Positions 7,700 to 17,672 are shown, numbered from the stretch's first letter. The stretch: 64,000 bases of DNA from Enterococcus innesii (GCA_018982785.1 JAHHEN010000001.1:310001-374000), one strand, 5' to 3'. Translations and numbers: made by a program. The notes: a model not told the origin generated them from the sequence alone.

Positions 7700-9804
7700 T
7701 CCATGCCACTCCTTGCTCGATGAGGATCTTGAATTCGTTTGAACATCCGCTCCATGTCGCTGTTGGTGAAATGGATCAGCACCGGGCGACCATGGGGACA
7801 GTTGAAGGGATTCTCGCATTTCGCTAAGTCTTGCAACAAGATTCGCGCTTGTGCTTCATTCAAATAGTGATTGGCTTTGATGGATCGTTTGCAGCTCATC
7901 ATGATCGCTGTTGCTTCACGAAACTTTTTGACACTGACACTTCCTGTGGTCAATAACATATCGATCATTTCGCGGATGATGGCTTCTTCTTCACCGCTAG
8001 GATACCACGTCGGGTGCGCCCGGACGATGAAACTATTGGTCCCAAAAGATTCCAGATGGATCCCGACTTCTGCCAGCTTGTCACTTTGTTCCTGCAATTG
8101 CAGTGCATCGCTGTTGGGATAATCCAAAACGATCGGCACTAACAATTCTTGCAGATCATTGGTCACTTCGCCGATTTTTTCGCGGTAATACTCATATTTG
8201 ATTCGTTCTTGTGCCGCATGCTGGTCGACGATATATAGCCCCGCCTCGCTTTGGGCAAACAAATAGGTCCCATGCATCTGCCCAAAATAATCCAGTTGGG
8301 GAAAACGCTCCTTCGCTGGTTCTTCTTCCAGCAACCGTTCGACCGTTTTCAGGTAGTTGCGGTCATCCCCATGCATTTCCGGGTGAAGAGTCGCTTGACT
8401 TTGCAGATCTTGCGCCGTAAGCTCTGGCGTCTCATCTGGAAGAAAGGCAGGCGCTTCTGGCAGCGGCGCTTTTGTTTCCGTCTGTTCTTCCACAAATGGT
8501 TTTCGGACAGGCTTATTTGGCAACGTCTCTTCCAAACTGCGAAAGGTTTCCTCAGTTTCTTCCAACAAGTTTTCGCTAGATTCCTGTGGCATTTCTGGAA
8601 GTTTTCCACCTTCCTCCACAGGCTTTTCCACAGAGTTATCCACAGTCTGTTGATAAGTACTGCCCTGCACCTCAAATTTCCCGGTTTCGCGATTATAAGA
8701 CAACCCAGAAGTCGAATTTCCTGCTGACTCCAGTTCCAAGCCAAGCTGCTGGGCTTTTGGCTGATCGGCAACTTTTTTCTTAAACCGCAGATTGTCAGCG
8801 GCGTTAGGAATCAAATTGATTTCCCGCAGCGCCTCATTGATGGCTTTACTGATTAGTTTGGTCAGTTCTTCTTCTTTTGACAAACGAACTTCTTGCTTAG
8901 TCGGATGAACATTGACATCGACTAATAAGGGATCCATTTTGATTTCAAGGACAGCTAATGGAAAACGACCGACCATCAATTTTGATCCGTAACCAGCAAC
9001 GATCGCTTTATTCAAAGCGAAGTTGCGAATATAACGACCATTGATGATCGTGGATAAATAGTTGCGGCTAGCTCGGGTGACTTCTGGCAGTGACACAAAG
9101 CCAGTGACTTTAAAGTCGAGGTCCTCAGTATCGATCGCGATCATTTTTTTGGCGGTTTCCACCCCGTAGATCCCGGCGATAGTTTGTTTTAACTGCCCAC
9201 TTCCAGTGGTGCTCAACATCTTATTGCCTTCATGAACGAGACGAAAAGCCACTTCTGGATGGCTCAGGGCGATCCGATTGACGATATCGCCGATATTTGC
9301 TAGTTCCGTTTGCAGCGTCTTGACATATTTCAAGCGTGCCGGTGTATTGTAAAAGAGGTTTTCCACAGTGATCTTGGTTCCTTGCCGCAAGTTGGCAGAC
9401 AAATGCTCTTCAACAGCGCCGCCTTTTAAGCGCACAAAGGAGCCTTGTTGGGCGCCTTTGACTGCCGTTTCAATCGAGAGGATCGAAACCGAAGCGATAC
9501 TAGGCAAAGCTTCCCCGCGAAACCCGAGGGTACGTATTCGAAACAAGTCATCTCGATTGTGGATTTTACTGGTGGCGTGGCGTTTAAAGGCAGTCAAGAC
9601 ATCCTCTTCTGCAATTCCTTCGCCATTATCGATGACCTGGATTTTACGCAAGCCTGCTTCTTCAATAAAAATATCGATTTGGGTACTGCCGGCATCCACG
9701 GCGTTTTCAACTAATTCTTTGACGACAGAAGCTGGTCGCTCAACGACTTCTCCTGCCGCGATTTGGTTCGCCAGACGTTCGGATAACTCTTGGATCTTTC
9801 CCAT
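7696..9804 (-). CDS. mutL: DNA mismatch repair protein MutL
   Basis: MutL (702 residues) links MutS mismatch recognition to strand incision. The GHKL ATPase domain shows ELVENAVDAG (about residue 31), DNGEGI and GFRGEALPSI. A variable linker rich in Glu, Pro and Ser spans about residues 350-500. The C-terminal endonuclease domain carries the metal-binding motif DQHAAQERIKYE, SCKRSIK and CPHGRP. These are the nuclease motifs of MutL from organisms lacking MutH. The start at ATG 9804 (MGKIQELSERLANQIAAGEV) matches the family. The gene lies 15 bp after mutS and overlaps maf by 4 bp. Confidence 0.97.
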   Translation of the reverse strand: MGKIQELSERLANQIAAGEVVERPASVVKELVENAVDAGSTQIDIFIEEAGLRKIQVIDNGEGIAEEDVLTAFKRHATSKIHNRDDLFRIRTLGFRGEALPSIASVSILSIETAVKGAQQGSFVRLKGGAVEEHLSANLRQGTKITVENLFYNTPARLKYVKTLQTELANIGDIVNRIALSHPEVAFRLVHEGNKMLSTTGSGQLKQTIAGIYGVETAKKMIAIDTEDLDFKVTGFVSLPEVTRASRNYLSTIINGRYIRNFALNKAIVAGYGSKLMVGRFPLAVLEIKMDPLLVDVNVHPTKQEVRLSKEEELTKLISKAINEALREINLIPNAADNLRFKKKVADQPKAQQLGLELESAGNSTSGLSYNRETGKFEVQGSTYQQTVDNSVEKPVEEGGKLPEMPQESSENLLEETEETFRSLEETLPNKPVRKPFVEEQTETKAPLPEAPAFLPDETPELTAQDLQSQATLHPEMHGDDRNYLKTVERLLEEEPAKERFPQLDYFGQMHGTYLFAQSEAGLYIVDQHAAQERIKYEYYREKIGEVTNDLQELLVPIVLDYPNSDALQLQEQSDKLAEVGIHLESFGTNSFIVRAHPTWYPSGEEEAIIREMIDMLLTTGSVSVKKFREATAIMMSCKRSIKANHYLNEAQARILLQDLAKCENPFNCPHGRPVLIHFTNSDMERMFKRIQDPHRARSGME

Positions 9805-9819
9805 CTGCTGACCTTCTTT

Positions 9820-12372
9820 CTAAATTCGTTTTTGCAGCTCGTACAATGTATTCAGAGCATCCATCGGGGTCATTTCCAACAGATTCAATTTCTTCAACTG
9901 ATCGATAACGCCGATTTCTTCCGTAGATACTTCGCTAAACAACGACAACTGCTGACTTTCTTCGACGACGGGTTTTGGCTGTACCGTCGGTTCATGTTCT
10001 TCCAGCGCTTTTAAGATCGTGGCTGCGCGCTGTAAGAGTGCACTTGGCAGTCCAGCGATTTTGGCTACATGGATCCCATAGCTTTTATCTGCGGGCCCTT
10101 CCATCATCTTATGCAAGAAGACGACTTCTCCTTCTTTTTCAACGGCACCGACATGGACATTGCGCAAGTGTGCCAATTCCTCATCTAAAACCGTCAGCTC
10201 ATGATAATGGGTGGAGAAAAGTGTTTTGGCATGAACTTCTTTGTGGATATATTCAATGATGGCTTGTGCCAATGCCATCCCATCATAGGTCGCAGTCCCA
10301 CGCCCTAACTCATCAAACAAAATCAAGCTGTTAGGCGTTGCATGACGCAGCGCTTGGTTGGCTTCCATCATCTCCACCATAAACGTACTTTGACCGGCGA
10401 TCAGGTCATCGCTGGCACCGATGCGAGTAAAGATCCGATCAAAAATCGGCATCTCTGCAGATTGTGCCGGTACGAAACAGCCGATCTGCGCCATAATGAC
10501 TAGCAAGGCAAACTGCCGCATGTACGTACTTTTCCCAGACATATTTGGTCCTGTGATCAACAGGATCTCTGTTTCTTCATCCATCACGATACTATTCGGA
10601 ATGTACTCTTGGTGACCAAGGACTTTTTCCACTACAGGATGACGACCGTCAATGATCGATACTGCTCGTTTTTTCGCTACTGTCGGCCGCACGTATTGGT
10701 AACGTTCCGAAACCGTGGCGAAACTTTGTAAGACATCGACTGCGCTGACGGCTTTGGCTAACTTTTGTAGACGGGTGATACTCTTTTTCACTTCTTCACG
10801 GACGTCAAGAAACAGCCGGTATTCCAAATCCACCGATTTCTCTTCGGCTTCTAAAATCAAAGTCTCCAGTTTTTTCAACTCGGGGGAAATAAAGCGTTCC
10901 GCATTGGCTAACGTTTGCTTGCGCTCGTAGCGAGAGGTATCTAAATTCACTAGATTGGCTTTCGTGATCTCAATGTAATAGCCAAAGACGCGGTTGAACC
11001 CAACTTTCAGGTTTTTGACTCCTGTCGCTTGGCGTTCGTTGGCTTCTAATTCCGCCAGCCATTGCTTGCCGTTACGCATCGCTGTACGGTATTCATCTAA
11101 TTGTTGATGGAACCCATCTTTGATGATGTTGCCTTCTGTGATCTGCAACGGGGCATCTTCATCGATCGCCGCTTCGATCAGTGCAACCAAATCATCTAAG
11201 GGCGTTAATTCCAGCAGCAAGTCATTCCACTCACCACGGTTGATCCCCTGCAGCAATTGCGCGATCAAAGGCACTTGCTCCAAAGAAGATTTCAACTGCA
11301 GCAAATCGCGGCCATTGACATTTCCGAAGGCGACCCGTCCGACTAAGCGTTCCATGTCATAGACTTTCGTCAACGCTTCTTGCAGATCTGCTCGTTCAAA
11401 GAAACTGTCCAGTAACGATTGGACCATTTCTTGGCGGGCAGTGATTTTCTTTGGCTGGATCAAGGGACGGTCCAACCATTGCTTTAACAAACGGCCACCC
11501 ATTGCGGTTTTTGTCTCGTCCAACAACCACAAAAGAGTCCCTTGTTTTTTGCCGGTTCGAATCGACTGCGTCAATTCTAAGTTGAATTTGGAATAATGAT
11601 CCATTTTCAAGGCATGATCCGGCTGATATTCCACGGCTTGCTGAATATGGGCTAAACTGCGTTTTTGGGTGATCGCCAAATAACTTAGCAACTTCCCTGT
11701 GACTACTTTTTCTAACTCTTGGGAGAGAGGTTCTGTTAAAAATTGAAATTCGGCATTTTCTTCCAACGTTTCTTGCTTAGAAAACACGACATTCAAGCGA
11801 TTGGTCAGCATCGTTTGCAATGATTCAGGGATCTCGCTGCACAAAACGACTTCTTTCGTTTGCAGAGCGGCGGCCTCATTGACGACAGCTTCTTCATCTT
11901 CCAATTGCGCTGCTTTTAATTCACCGGTACTTAGATCGACATAGGCAAAACCAAAACGCTCCCCTTGCTGCAAAACAGCTGTCAAAAAGTTGTTTTCTTT
12001 GGCGGATAGGCCTTTACTGTCCATCACCGTTCCCGGCGTGATCAGTTGAACGACTTCGCGTTTGACCATTCCTTTGGTGGTTTTTGGATCTTCCACTTGC
12101 TCACAAATCGCTACTTTGTAGCCTTGCTCGATCAAGGTGTCGATGTAATTGCTGGCGGCGTGGTAAGGCACCCCACACATAGGGATCGGTTCCTCCGCAT
12201 TTTTGTTGCGGCTGGTTAACGTCAGTTCTAAAATTTGTGCTGCCTTTACAGCATCCTCATTAAATAATTCATAGAAATCCCCTAAACGATAGAATAAAAA
12301 AGCATCTTGGTACTGAGCCTTGATGCTTAAATACTGTTCCATCATCGGGGTATTTTTAGTTTTTTGAGGCAT
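9820..12372 (-). CDS. mutS: DNA mismatch repair protein MutS
   Basis: MutS recognises mispairs and small loops. From ATG 12372 ([16 protein letters not shown]) the protein is about 850 residues, the normal MutS1 length. The mismatch-reading Phe-x-Glu is present in GDFYELF near residue 37. The ATPase core has Walker [10 protein letters not shown], then STFMVEMME, Walker [12 protein letters not shown] and the dimerisation helix region [11 protein letters not shown]. An ATG three codons earlier sits directly on the GAGGAGG site, so the later ATG has better spacing. The N-terminus overlaps the end of the YmcA-like gene by 17 bp, which suggests translational coupling. Confidence 0.97.
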   Translation of the reverse strand: MPQKTKNTPMMEQYLSIKAQYQDAFLFYRLGDFYELFNEDAVKAAQILELTLTSRNKNAEEPIPMCGVPYHAASNYIDTLIEQGYKVAICEQVEDPKTTKGMVKREVVQLITPGTVMDSKGLSAKENNFLTAVLQQGERFGFAYVDLSTGELKAAQLEDEEAVVNEAAALQTKEVVLCSEIPESLQTMLTNRLNVVFSKQETLEENAEFQFLTEPLSQELEKVVTGKLLSYLAITQKRSLAHIQQAVEYQPDHALKMDHYSKFNLELTQSIRTGKKQGTLLWLLDETKTAMGGRLLKQWLDRPLIQPKKITARQEMVQSLLDSFFERADLQEALTKVYDMERLVGRVAFGNVNGRDLLQLKSSLEQVPLIAQLLQGINRGEWNDLLLELTPLDDLVALIEAAIDEDAPLQITEGNIIKDGFHQQLDEYRTAMRNGKQWLAELEANERQATGVKNLKVGFNRVFGYYIEITKANLVNLDTSRYERKQTLANAERFISPELKKLETLILEAEEKSVDLEYRLFLDVREEVKKSITRLQKLAKAVSAVDVLQSFATVSERYQYVRPTVAKKRAVSIIDGRHPVVEKVLGHQEYIPNSIVMDEETEILLITGPNMSGKSTYMRQFALLVIMAQIGCFVPAQSAEMPIFDRIFTRIGASDDLIAGQSTFMVEMMEANQALRHATPNSLILFDELGRGTATYDGMALAQAIIEYIHKEVHAKTLFSTHYHELTVLDEELAHLRNVHVGAVEKEGEVVFLHKMMEGPADKSYGIHVAKIAGLPSALLQRAATILKALEEHEPTVQPKPVVEESQQLSLFSEVSTEEIGVIDQLKKLNLLEMTPMDALNTLYELQKRI

Positions 12373-12745
12373 TGGTTTCATCCTCCTCGATGGCTTTATT
12401 CATTTTCTTTTGGATCTCCGTCGTGACATATTGCAGCAATTCATCTGCTTGCAGTAACGCTTGACGATAAGCAACCACTAAAGGATGCTGCTCGTATTCG
12501 TTTGTCAATGACGCATAACGCTGCTCGGCAGCTTTTTTTGCTTCGGGTTTCTCATAATGCTCAAATTGAACGATCTCTTTTTGCGCTTGCTTCAGCGCTT
12601 CTTCCAGCTCCAATAGCCCTTGGTTTTGCAAGGCTCGTGCTTGGATTTCTTGAAATTCTTGAACGATCGGATGATCAGACAAGAGCTTTTGCAAAGCAGC
12701 CAGCTCTTGGACAACGTGTGGTTCTTTGACTAATTGCTCTTCCAT
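12356..12745 (-). CDS. YlbF/YmcA (RicA-like) family regulator
   Basis: This 129-residue, almost entirely helical protein begins at ATG 12745 ([18 protein letters not shown]) behind AGGAG. It has the YlbF/YmcA pattern of heptad-like helices with [11 protein letters not shown] and [16 protein letters not shown]. In Bacillus, YmcA (RicA), YlbF (RicF) and YaaT (RicT) form the Y-complex that assists RNase Y-dependent RNA maturation. The position between ymdB and mutS matches the Bacillus ymcA locus, so a RicA equivalent is the best guess. The frame extends further upstream into ymdB, but no conserved sequence supports that. The C-terminus ends in charged residues with no Cys cluster. Confidence 0.85.
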   Translation of the reverse strand: MEEQLVKEPHVVQELAALQKLLSDHPIVQEFQEIQARALQNQGLLELEEALKQAQKEIVQFEHYEKPEAKKAAEQRYASLTNEYEQHPLVVAYRQALLQADELLQYVTTEIQKKMNKAIEEDETNASKN

Positions 12746-12752
12746 GCTTCTC

Positions 12753-13550
12753 CTATTCTGTAAACGGGCGATCTTCACTGATTTGGATCGGACGGATCGA
12801 TTTTGCTTTACCAGTGGCTTCATCAATCTCAAGCAAGCAAGCCGACAAAATACTGCGGCCTTTTTCAATCACTTCAAACCGTTGCGGCAACGCCGTCAAA
12901 AATTTCTCAATGACTGGTTCGCGTTTCATTCCCAAGATTCCATCATAAGGACCAGTCATACCGACATCTGACAAATAAGCCGTTCCTTGGGGCAAAATCC
13001 GCGCATCATTGGTCTGGACATGGGTATGCGTGCCGACGACTGCCGAAACACGGCCATCCAAATACCAGCCCATCGCTTGTTTTTCGCTGGTGGTTTCCCC
13101 ATGAAAATCCACAAAGATAAACGGTGTACGTTTGCGGGCAATCGCAACCAGTTCATCCATTTTGCGAAACGGATCATCAAGGTCGACCATGAACGAGCGA
13201 GCTTGCATGTTGATCACCGCCAATTCAATGGTGTTGACTTTCACAAATACCATGCCGACGCCCGGTGTTCCTTCTGGAAAATTGGCTGGACGAATCATTT
13301 TCTTCGCATCGCCAATAAATTCAAAAATATCACGGTTGTCCCATGTATGATTGCCTAATGTCACGACATCGACACCATCTTGCAAAAATTTCTTATAGAT
13401 TTTTCCAGTGATCCCACGACCCGCCGCCGCATTCTCGCCGTTTGCGATCGTCACCTGTGGTCGATACACCTTTTTTAATTTTGGAAGGTACTCCGTGATC
13501 GTTTCTCTTCCTAATGAACCAACTACATCTCCAATGAATAATACCCGCAC
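12753..13550 (-). CDS. ymdB: YmdB metallophosphoesterase (2',3'-cyclic nucleotide phosphodiesterase family)
   Basis: The 265-residue protein shows all dinuclear metal-binding motifs of the YmdB family: GDVVGSLGR at residues 7-15, NGENAAAGRGIT, LGNHTWDN, DFHGETTSEKQ and GTHTHVQTND. Bacillus YmdB hydrolyses 2',3'-cAMP and influences biofilm and motility decisions. The start is GTG 13550 with GAGG eight bases upstream. It is the first gene of the ymdB-ricA-mutS-mutL-maf-GFA run, with a 7-bp gap to the RicA-like gene. The region upstream (13551-13650) holds only the downstream side of the pepT terminator. Confidence 0.92.
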   Translation of the reverse strand: MRVLFIGDVVGSLGRETITEYLPKLKKVYRPQVTIANGENAAAGRGITGKIYKKFLQDGVDVVTLGNHTWDNRDIFEFIGDAKKMIRPANFPEGTPGVGMVFVKVNTIELAVINMQARSFMVDLDDPFRKMDELVAIARKRTPFIFVDFHGETTSEKQAMGWYLDGRVSAVVGTHTHVQTNDARILPQGTAYLSDVGMTGPYDGILGMKREPVIEKFLTALPQRFEVIEKGRSILSACLLEIDEATGKAKSIRPIQISEDRPFTE

Positions 13551-13650
13551 ACATTTTTCCTCTTCTCTTTTAGCTTCTTTTCTATTATAAGGGTTTTGGT
13601 CCAGAAAAAAAAGGTTCTTTCACTTGCGGTTCTTCCCTGCAACAAAACAA

Positions 13651-13688
13651 AAAAACACGCTAGACTCTTTCGCATGGGTCTAGCGTGT
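13651..13688 (-). terminator. Rho-independent terminator of pepT
   Basis: An 11-bp perfect stem ACACGCTAGAC / GTCTAGCGTGT (13655-13665 with 13678-13688) is followed on the minus strand by a T run. Confidence 0.9.
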
Positions 13689-13700
13689 CGCTCGATTCTC

Positions 13701-14936
13701 TTAGGAAACAGTGGTGTCCTCTTGTCCTACATGTTCCACGATCGCCACGATCAAATCACGGGCTTTTTCCATCGCTTCCACGGTAATAAATTCATACTGG
13801 CCATGGAAGTTTTCACCACCGACAAATAAGTTCGGTGTTGGAATGCCTTTATAGGTGATTTTCGAGCCATCGGTCCCACCACGAAACGGCGCTTCGATTG
13901 GCGTCACACCAATCGCTTGCATCCCTGCTCGGGCAGCTTCGATACTGCGGGGATCTTTCTTGATCAAATCCCCCATGTTGTAATATTGATCATACAGCGT
14001 ATAGGTGATACGTTCTTGCCCATAAACTGTGTTCAATTCGTCAATGATCCCCACGATGTTGGCTTTTCGCTGTTCAAAAAGCGCATGGTCATGATCACGA
14101 ATGATATAAGAAACTTCTGCTCGACCAATATGTCCCGTCAAATTGTGCAGTAGGTAAAAACCTTCATACCCACGAGTGCGTTCAGGAACTTCCTCTGCTG
14201 GTAATGCATCGTCGATTTGATGCGCGATTTTCAAAGCGTTGACCAAACGACCATAGGCAGTCCCAGGATGCACACTCGTACCATCGATTGTTATATCAAT
14301 ACGAGCAGCATTAAAGGTTTCATATTCCATATGCCCCACACGACCACTGTCCATCGTGTAAGCAAATGCCACTGGAAAATCCGCCGCATCAAAACGATCA
14401 GCGCCAGTCCCAATCTCTTCATCAGGACCAAAAGCAACCCAGACATCGCCACGTTTATGCGCATCCATCGTTTGTAAGATGCGCAGCGCGTCAATGATCT
14501 CTGCGATACCAGCTTTATCATCTGCCCCCAGCAGTGTCGTTCCATCCGTTGTGATCAACGTTTCGCCGATATAGTCTTTGAGGTTCGGAAATTCAGCAGT
14601 TGTCATATAAATGGCTTTTTCTTTATTTAAACAAACATCCTTGCCATCGTAATTTTCATGGATCTGCGGCTGAATATTTTCAGCTTCGAAATCTGCCGTA
14701 TCTACATGGGCAATAAAGCCAATCGCCGTTTTTTCAGGATTACCAGGTAGACGTCCGATCACAAAACTATTCTTTTCATAGTAAGCAACATCCGCTACCC
14801 CCATCTCGATCAACTGATCTTTCAATAAAAGAGCCAACTCAACTTGTCCCGGCGTCGTTGGGATGCTCTGACTCGTCGCGTCCGAGCGAGTATTCATTTT
14901 TGCATAGGTCAAAAAATCCATTAAGATTGCTTTCAA
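13701..14936 (-). CDS. pepT: Peptidase T (tripeptide aminopeptidase)
   Basis: This 411-residue M20-family zinc metallopeptidase releases N-terminal residues from tripeptides in the cytosol. Metal and catalytic motifs are visible: HVDTADF (His ligand and Asp), GADDKAG (bridging Asp), DEEIGTGADRF (catalytic Glu pair) and YTMDSG. FRGGTDGSKIT near the C-terminus contains a conserved substrate and metal region. I take TTG 14936 as the start because AAGGAC lies eight bases before it and the sequence MKAILMDFLTYAKMNTRSD aligns with PepT N-termini. The internal ATG at 14921 is an alternative. It fits the peptide-using physiology indicated by the opp operon in this window. Confidence 0.95.
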   Translation of the reverse strand: MKAILMDFLTYAKMNTRSDATSQSIPTTPGQVELALLLKDQLIEMGVADVAYYEKNSFVIGRLPGNPEKTAIGFIAHVDTADFEAENIQPQIHENYDGKDVCLNKEKAIYMTTAEFPNLKDYIGETLITTDGTTLLGADDKAGIAEIIDALRILQTMDAHKRGDVWVAFGPDEEIGTGADRFDAADFPVAFAYTMDSGRVGHMEYETFNAARIDITIDGTSVHPGTAYGRLVNALKIAHQIDDALPAEEVPERTRGYEGFYLLHNLTGHIGRAEVSYIIRDHDHALFEQRKANIVGIIDELNTVYGQERITYTLYDQYYNMGDLIKKDPRSIEAARAGMQAIGVTPIEAPFRGGTDGSKITYKGIPTPNLFVGGENFHGQYEFITVEAMEKARDLIVAIVEHVGQEDTTVS

Positions 14937-14973
14937 TTCTGCACGTCCTTTTTCTTCAATTATTTTGTTCTCC

Positions 14974-15396
14974 CTATAACGACAGGGGACGATTGTCCGT
15001 TTCGTGGATCACTTGTCGAAAATCAGCAAAGCCAGCTGCTAACCCGCGCAGCAAGATTTCTGCCGTTCCCATATTGGTGGCTAAAGGAATCTCGTATACA
15101 TCCGACAAGCGAATCAATGCCGTTACATCTGGTTCATGGGGTTGTGCGGCTAAAGGATCGCGCAAAAAGATCACCATGTCCAAATCATCTTGCGAAATCA
15201 TGGCGCCAATTTGCTGATCTCCTCCCAGCGGTCCTGATTTGTAGCGGTGGACAGGCAACTGGGTTGCTTCTTCGATCCTCTTCCCCGTAGTTCCTGTTGC
15301 AAAAAGTTCGTGCTGCGCTAAAATTTCTCGATAGGCAGTCACTAATTTTACCATTACATCCTTTTTTCGATCATGAGCAATCAATGCGATTTTCAT
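14974..15396 (-). CDS. mgsA: Methylglyoxal synthase
   Basis: The enzyme converts dihydroxyacetone phosphate to methylglyoxal and phosphate, a phosphate-releasing bypass of lower glycolysis. The 140-residue protein begins [12 protein letters not shown] and carries [11 protein letters not shown], the phosphate-binding [12 protein letters not shown] with the catalytic Asp region, and [18 protein letters not shown] 15396 is preferred over ATG 15405 because the GGGGGA site sits nine bases before it. It is 37 bp upstream of pepT on the same strand and probably cotranscribed with it. Confidence 0.95.
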   Translation of the reverse strand: MKIALIAHDRKKDVMVKLVTAYREILAQHELFATGTTGKRIEEATQLPVHRYKSGPLGGDQQIGAMISQDDLDMVIFLRDPLAAQPHEPDVTALIRLSDVYEIPLATNMGTAEILLRGLAAGFADFRQVIHETDNRPLSL

Positions 15397-15456
15397 TTGC
15401 TGCATTCCCCCTTTTTTCTATTGTACCAATTTATTTTCTTTGCGACCGAGAAAAAA

Positions 15457-15499
15457 CAAAAAAACATAGCACAGATGCCGCAAACCGGCTGTGCTATGT
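15457..15499 (-). terminator. Rho-independent terminator of the HAD phosphatase gene
   Basis: An 11-bp perfect stem ACATAGCACAG / CTGTGCTATGT with a 14-nt loop is followed on the minus strand by a T-rich tract. Confidence 0.9.
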
Positions 15500-15513
15500 C
15501 TAAAGGATTCCTT

Positions 15514-16290
15514 TTAAATCAGTTGTAATTCTTTTAAGGCTAACCAGATGCCATCTTCATCATTGCTAGCGGTCACCATATCTGCGACTTGTTGGATCGC
15601 AGGGACCGCATTGCCCATGGCCACACCGACACCTGCGGCGGTCAGCATCTCACGATCGTTTTGGCCATCACCAAAGCAGATCACATCTTCTTGCGCTATC
15701 CCTAATTGTTCCGCGACACACAGGATCGTTGCTGCTTTGGAGCCTTCTTTTGGAACGACATCCACACTGTTTTCATGCCAACGCACAAAACGCAGTTTGC
15801 TATATTTCTCGTCAAAGAAATGCTCATACTCTTTTCCGTAAAAAGCCAATGCTTGATAAACTTCTTTTTCTTCGGGAAAATCCATGTCCAACTCAGGAAG
15901 TTGGGCACCAAAAGAATGCATCGCTGCTTCCATTTTAGCAATATCCAACGAAGACGCTCGTTTCGCTGTATCCATCCCGACAAATGCCGTGTCGATCCCA
16001 AGCTCTTGGGCTTCTGCCACGAAAGCAGCCAATTGCGTTTCATCGAGTAAGTTTTTATATACCTGCTGATGCGAAAGAAAAGCAGCTGCCCCATTACATA
16101 AAATGTAATTATCAAAGGACAACGAACGAATAATATCTTGGGCGTGGAAACGACTGCGCCCAGTGGCAACGGTCACGAAATGGCCAGCATCTCGTAAAAG
16201 ATCAAGGGCTTTTAGCGTACTGTCTAGTGGCTGTTTGTTCGAGTCAAGCAAGGTTCCATCAATATCAAAGGCAAAGAATTTCCGATTCAT
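15514..16290 (-). CDS. Cof-type HAD-IIB family phosphatase
   Basis: This 258-residue cytosolic hydrolase of the Cof subfamily has motif I FDIDGTLLDSN with the nucleophilic Asp at residue 9, motif II VTVATGRSRFHAQ, and motif IV GDGQNDREML. A C2B cap domain lies between them. Such enzymes dephosphorylate sugar phosphates, flavin or pyridoxal phosphates with overlapping specificity, so the true substrate is unknown. It is a single-gene unit with its own terminator. The 200 bp upstream (16291-16469) shows no gene. A second Cof-like protein is encoded at 37578-38396. Confidence 0.9.
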   Translation of the reverse strand: MNRKFFAFDIDGTLLDSNKQPLDSTLKALDLLRDAGHFVTVATGRSRFHAQDIIRSLSFDNYILCNGAAAFLSHQQVYKNLLDETQLAAFVAEAQELGIDTAFVGMDTAKRASSLDIAKMEAAMHSFGAQLPELDMDFPEEKEVYQALAFYGKEYEHFFDEKYSKLRFVRWHENSVDVVPKEGSKAATILCVAEQLGIAQEDVICFGDGQNDREMLTAAGVGVAMGNAVPAIQQVADMVTASNDEDGIWLALKELQLI

Positions 16291-16469
16291 AAAAGGTTAA
16301 GGCTCGCTTTCTATTAAGAAGTAACTAAGATTTTGGTCTTGGTTGCGGTCATTTTTACAAAAAACAGCAAGAAAAACCGTACATACTTATTCTTAACACA
16401 AATAGGCGCTGATTTCAACGCTCCGTTAAGGGATGATAGCTTCTTCCTGGAGAAATGTTAGAGAAAAGA

Positions 16470-16495
16470 AAAAAGAAGCATCGCTGCTTCTTTTT
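16470..16495 (-). terminator. Terminator of the formate/nitrite transporter gene
   Basis: AAAAAGAAGCA and TGCTTCTTTTT form an 11-bp stem with a TCGC loop just after the stop codon. The T-rich arm forms the tail in both directions. Confidence 0.8.
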
Positions 16496-16506
16496 ATAGG
16501 TTCTGA

Positions 16507-17304
16507 TTAGTCGACATAGGTCGATTTTGAGTTGTTCAACCATGCGTAACCTAGCCCCATGACCAAGCCACCGCCGATATAGTTGCCGATAAAGGCAAAG
16601 ACTAAATTATGGATCACACTGCCGACAGTCATACCTGCCAAGTGTCCGCCTGAAGCCCAGAAAGCTAAAGTAAATGCTGGGAAGTTAGCAATAACGTGTT
16701 CAAAGCCTAAGAAAGCAAAGATAAAGATGATGAAAATGATGGCCGCTATTTTTCCGGCGTCATCTTTCATCCGCATACTTACTAACACGGCTGTGTTTAC
16801 TACGATATTGGCAAACATCGCTTCTACTAAAATTTGGATAGTGGATTTTTCTAATTTCGCAGTGATCGAGGTCAGCATAAAGTTATCTGCTGTCAGTCCT
16901 TGGAACGGACCTGTCAGCGCAACGATCGAGCCAAAGATCACGCCGCCGATCAAGTTGAATAAGACGCACGTAAACAAAATTTTCAATGCCAAAGGAATAC
17001 TTAGACGTTTCCGGTAAACCCCAACAGTCATATATAACATATTCGATGTTCCTAATTCTGCGTTCATATAAAGAATCATGACTAAAGACCAGCTAAACAT
17101 AAATGCATACAAAATTTTTCCTAACCCGTGAACCATCGATTCACCTTTCATAGCGATCGCAAAAGCAATAGCTGTTCCGAGGGTCAAGAATAAACAAGCC
17201 ATCATCGCACGTACAGCGTAACGCAAATAACTACTCTTGATCAGATCGATTTTCTTTTCTATGGAAGAATCGATCTTCTCAAATAATGGGGATACTGGAT
17301 TCAT
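16507..17304 (-). CDS. Formate/nitrite transporter family channel
   Basis: This FNT-family pentameric channel protein (265 residues from ATG 17304, MNPVSPLFEKIDSS, behind AGGAG) has six hydrophobic segments with the family's broken-helix regions around AELGTSNMLY and ANIVVNTAVLVSMRM. In lactic acid bacteria such channels move formate, made by pyruvate formate-lyase, across the membrane. Nitrite or hydrosulfide transport is also known in the family. The N-terminal cytoplasmic helix is rich in Lys and Glu. It is a single-gene unit with a good promoter at 17363-17391 and a hairpin after the stop. Substrate assignment is by family only. Confidence 0.9.
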   Translation of the reverse strand: MNPVSPLFEKIDSSIEKKIDLIKSSYLRYAVRAMMACLFLTLGTAIAFAIAMKGESMVHGLGKILYAFMFSWSLVMILYMNAELGTSNMLYMTVGVYRKRLSIPLALKILFTCVLFNLIGGVIFGSIVALTGPFQGLTADNFMLTSITAKLEKSTIQILVEAMFANIVVNTAVLVSMRMKDDAGKIAAIIFIIFIFAFLGFEHVIANFPAFTLAFWASGGHLAGMTVGSVIHNLVFAFIGNYIGGGLVMGLGYAWLNNSKSTYVD

Positions 17305-17362
17305 TTTTTCTACTCCTTTTATGAATAATTTCACTTCGTTATCATTTGCACAATACTTTCAT

Positions 17363-17391
17363 ATTCTAATGACGAAAAGCTGTTTTGTAAA
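17363..17391 (-). promoter_or_regulatory. Predicted promoter of the formate/nitrite channel gene
   Basis: The minus strand reads TTTACA, 17 bp, TAGAAT, ending about 60 bp upstream of the start codon. Confidence 0.6.
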
Positions 17392-17466
17392 GAGATATTT
17401 GAAAATATAAGTAATTAATGAAAAATTTCAAGATTTGTTTTCATCAAATCCAAAGTCAGCTCCATC

Positions 17467-17496
17467 TTGACTTTTGCCCCTAGTTTGTCGTATACT
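17467..17496 (+). promoter_or_regulatory. Predicted rpsD promoter
   Basis: TTGACT, an 18-bp spacer and TATACT, followed by a roughly 170-nt untranslated leader. Confidence 0.75.
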
Positions 17497-17514
17497 ATTC
17501 CTTGTGTAAAATAA

Positions 17515-17650
17515 TGCAGCAGGAAAATAACAGCTCGTCACCAGTTCGTTGCCCCTCGGGTGCAATTGCGTAACCGCGGCTGCAAAGGTGAAGATTGAAG
17601 AACGAACTGCACGAATGTGAGTTTTTCAACGGATTATTTTACTCCAAACT
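17515..17650 (+). promoter_or_regulatory. Structured leader of rpsD, candidate S4 autoregulatory element
   Basis: Between promoter and start codon lies a GC-richer block. A long-range pair CAGTTCGTT (17542-17550) with AACGAACTG (17601-17609) encloses smaller hairpins (CCCCTCGGG region, CCGCGG). In Bacillus the rpsD leader binds S4 to repress its own translation, and the position and size here fit that role. Identity to the known leader family is inferred and should be tested with a covariance model. Confidence 0.65.
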
Positions 17651-17672
17651 ATTTTATTGGAGGAACTAAATT

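Noticed and set aside
7139-7819. A 226-residue Maf protein
   Set aside because: The extension overlaps mutL out of frame; the conserved start MIILASQSPRR is at 7699 with an ATGA junction.
12356-12868. A 170-residue version of the YmcA-like protein
   Set aside because: The extra N-terminus lies inside ymdB in another frame and has no family similarity; ATG 12745 has a good ribosome-binding site.
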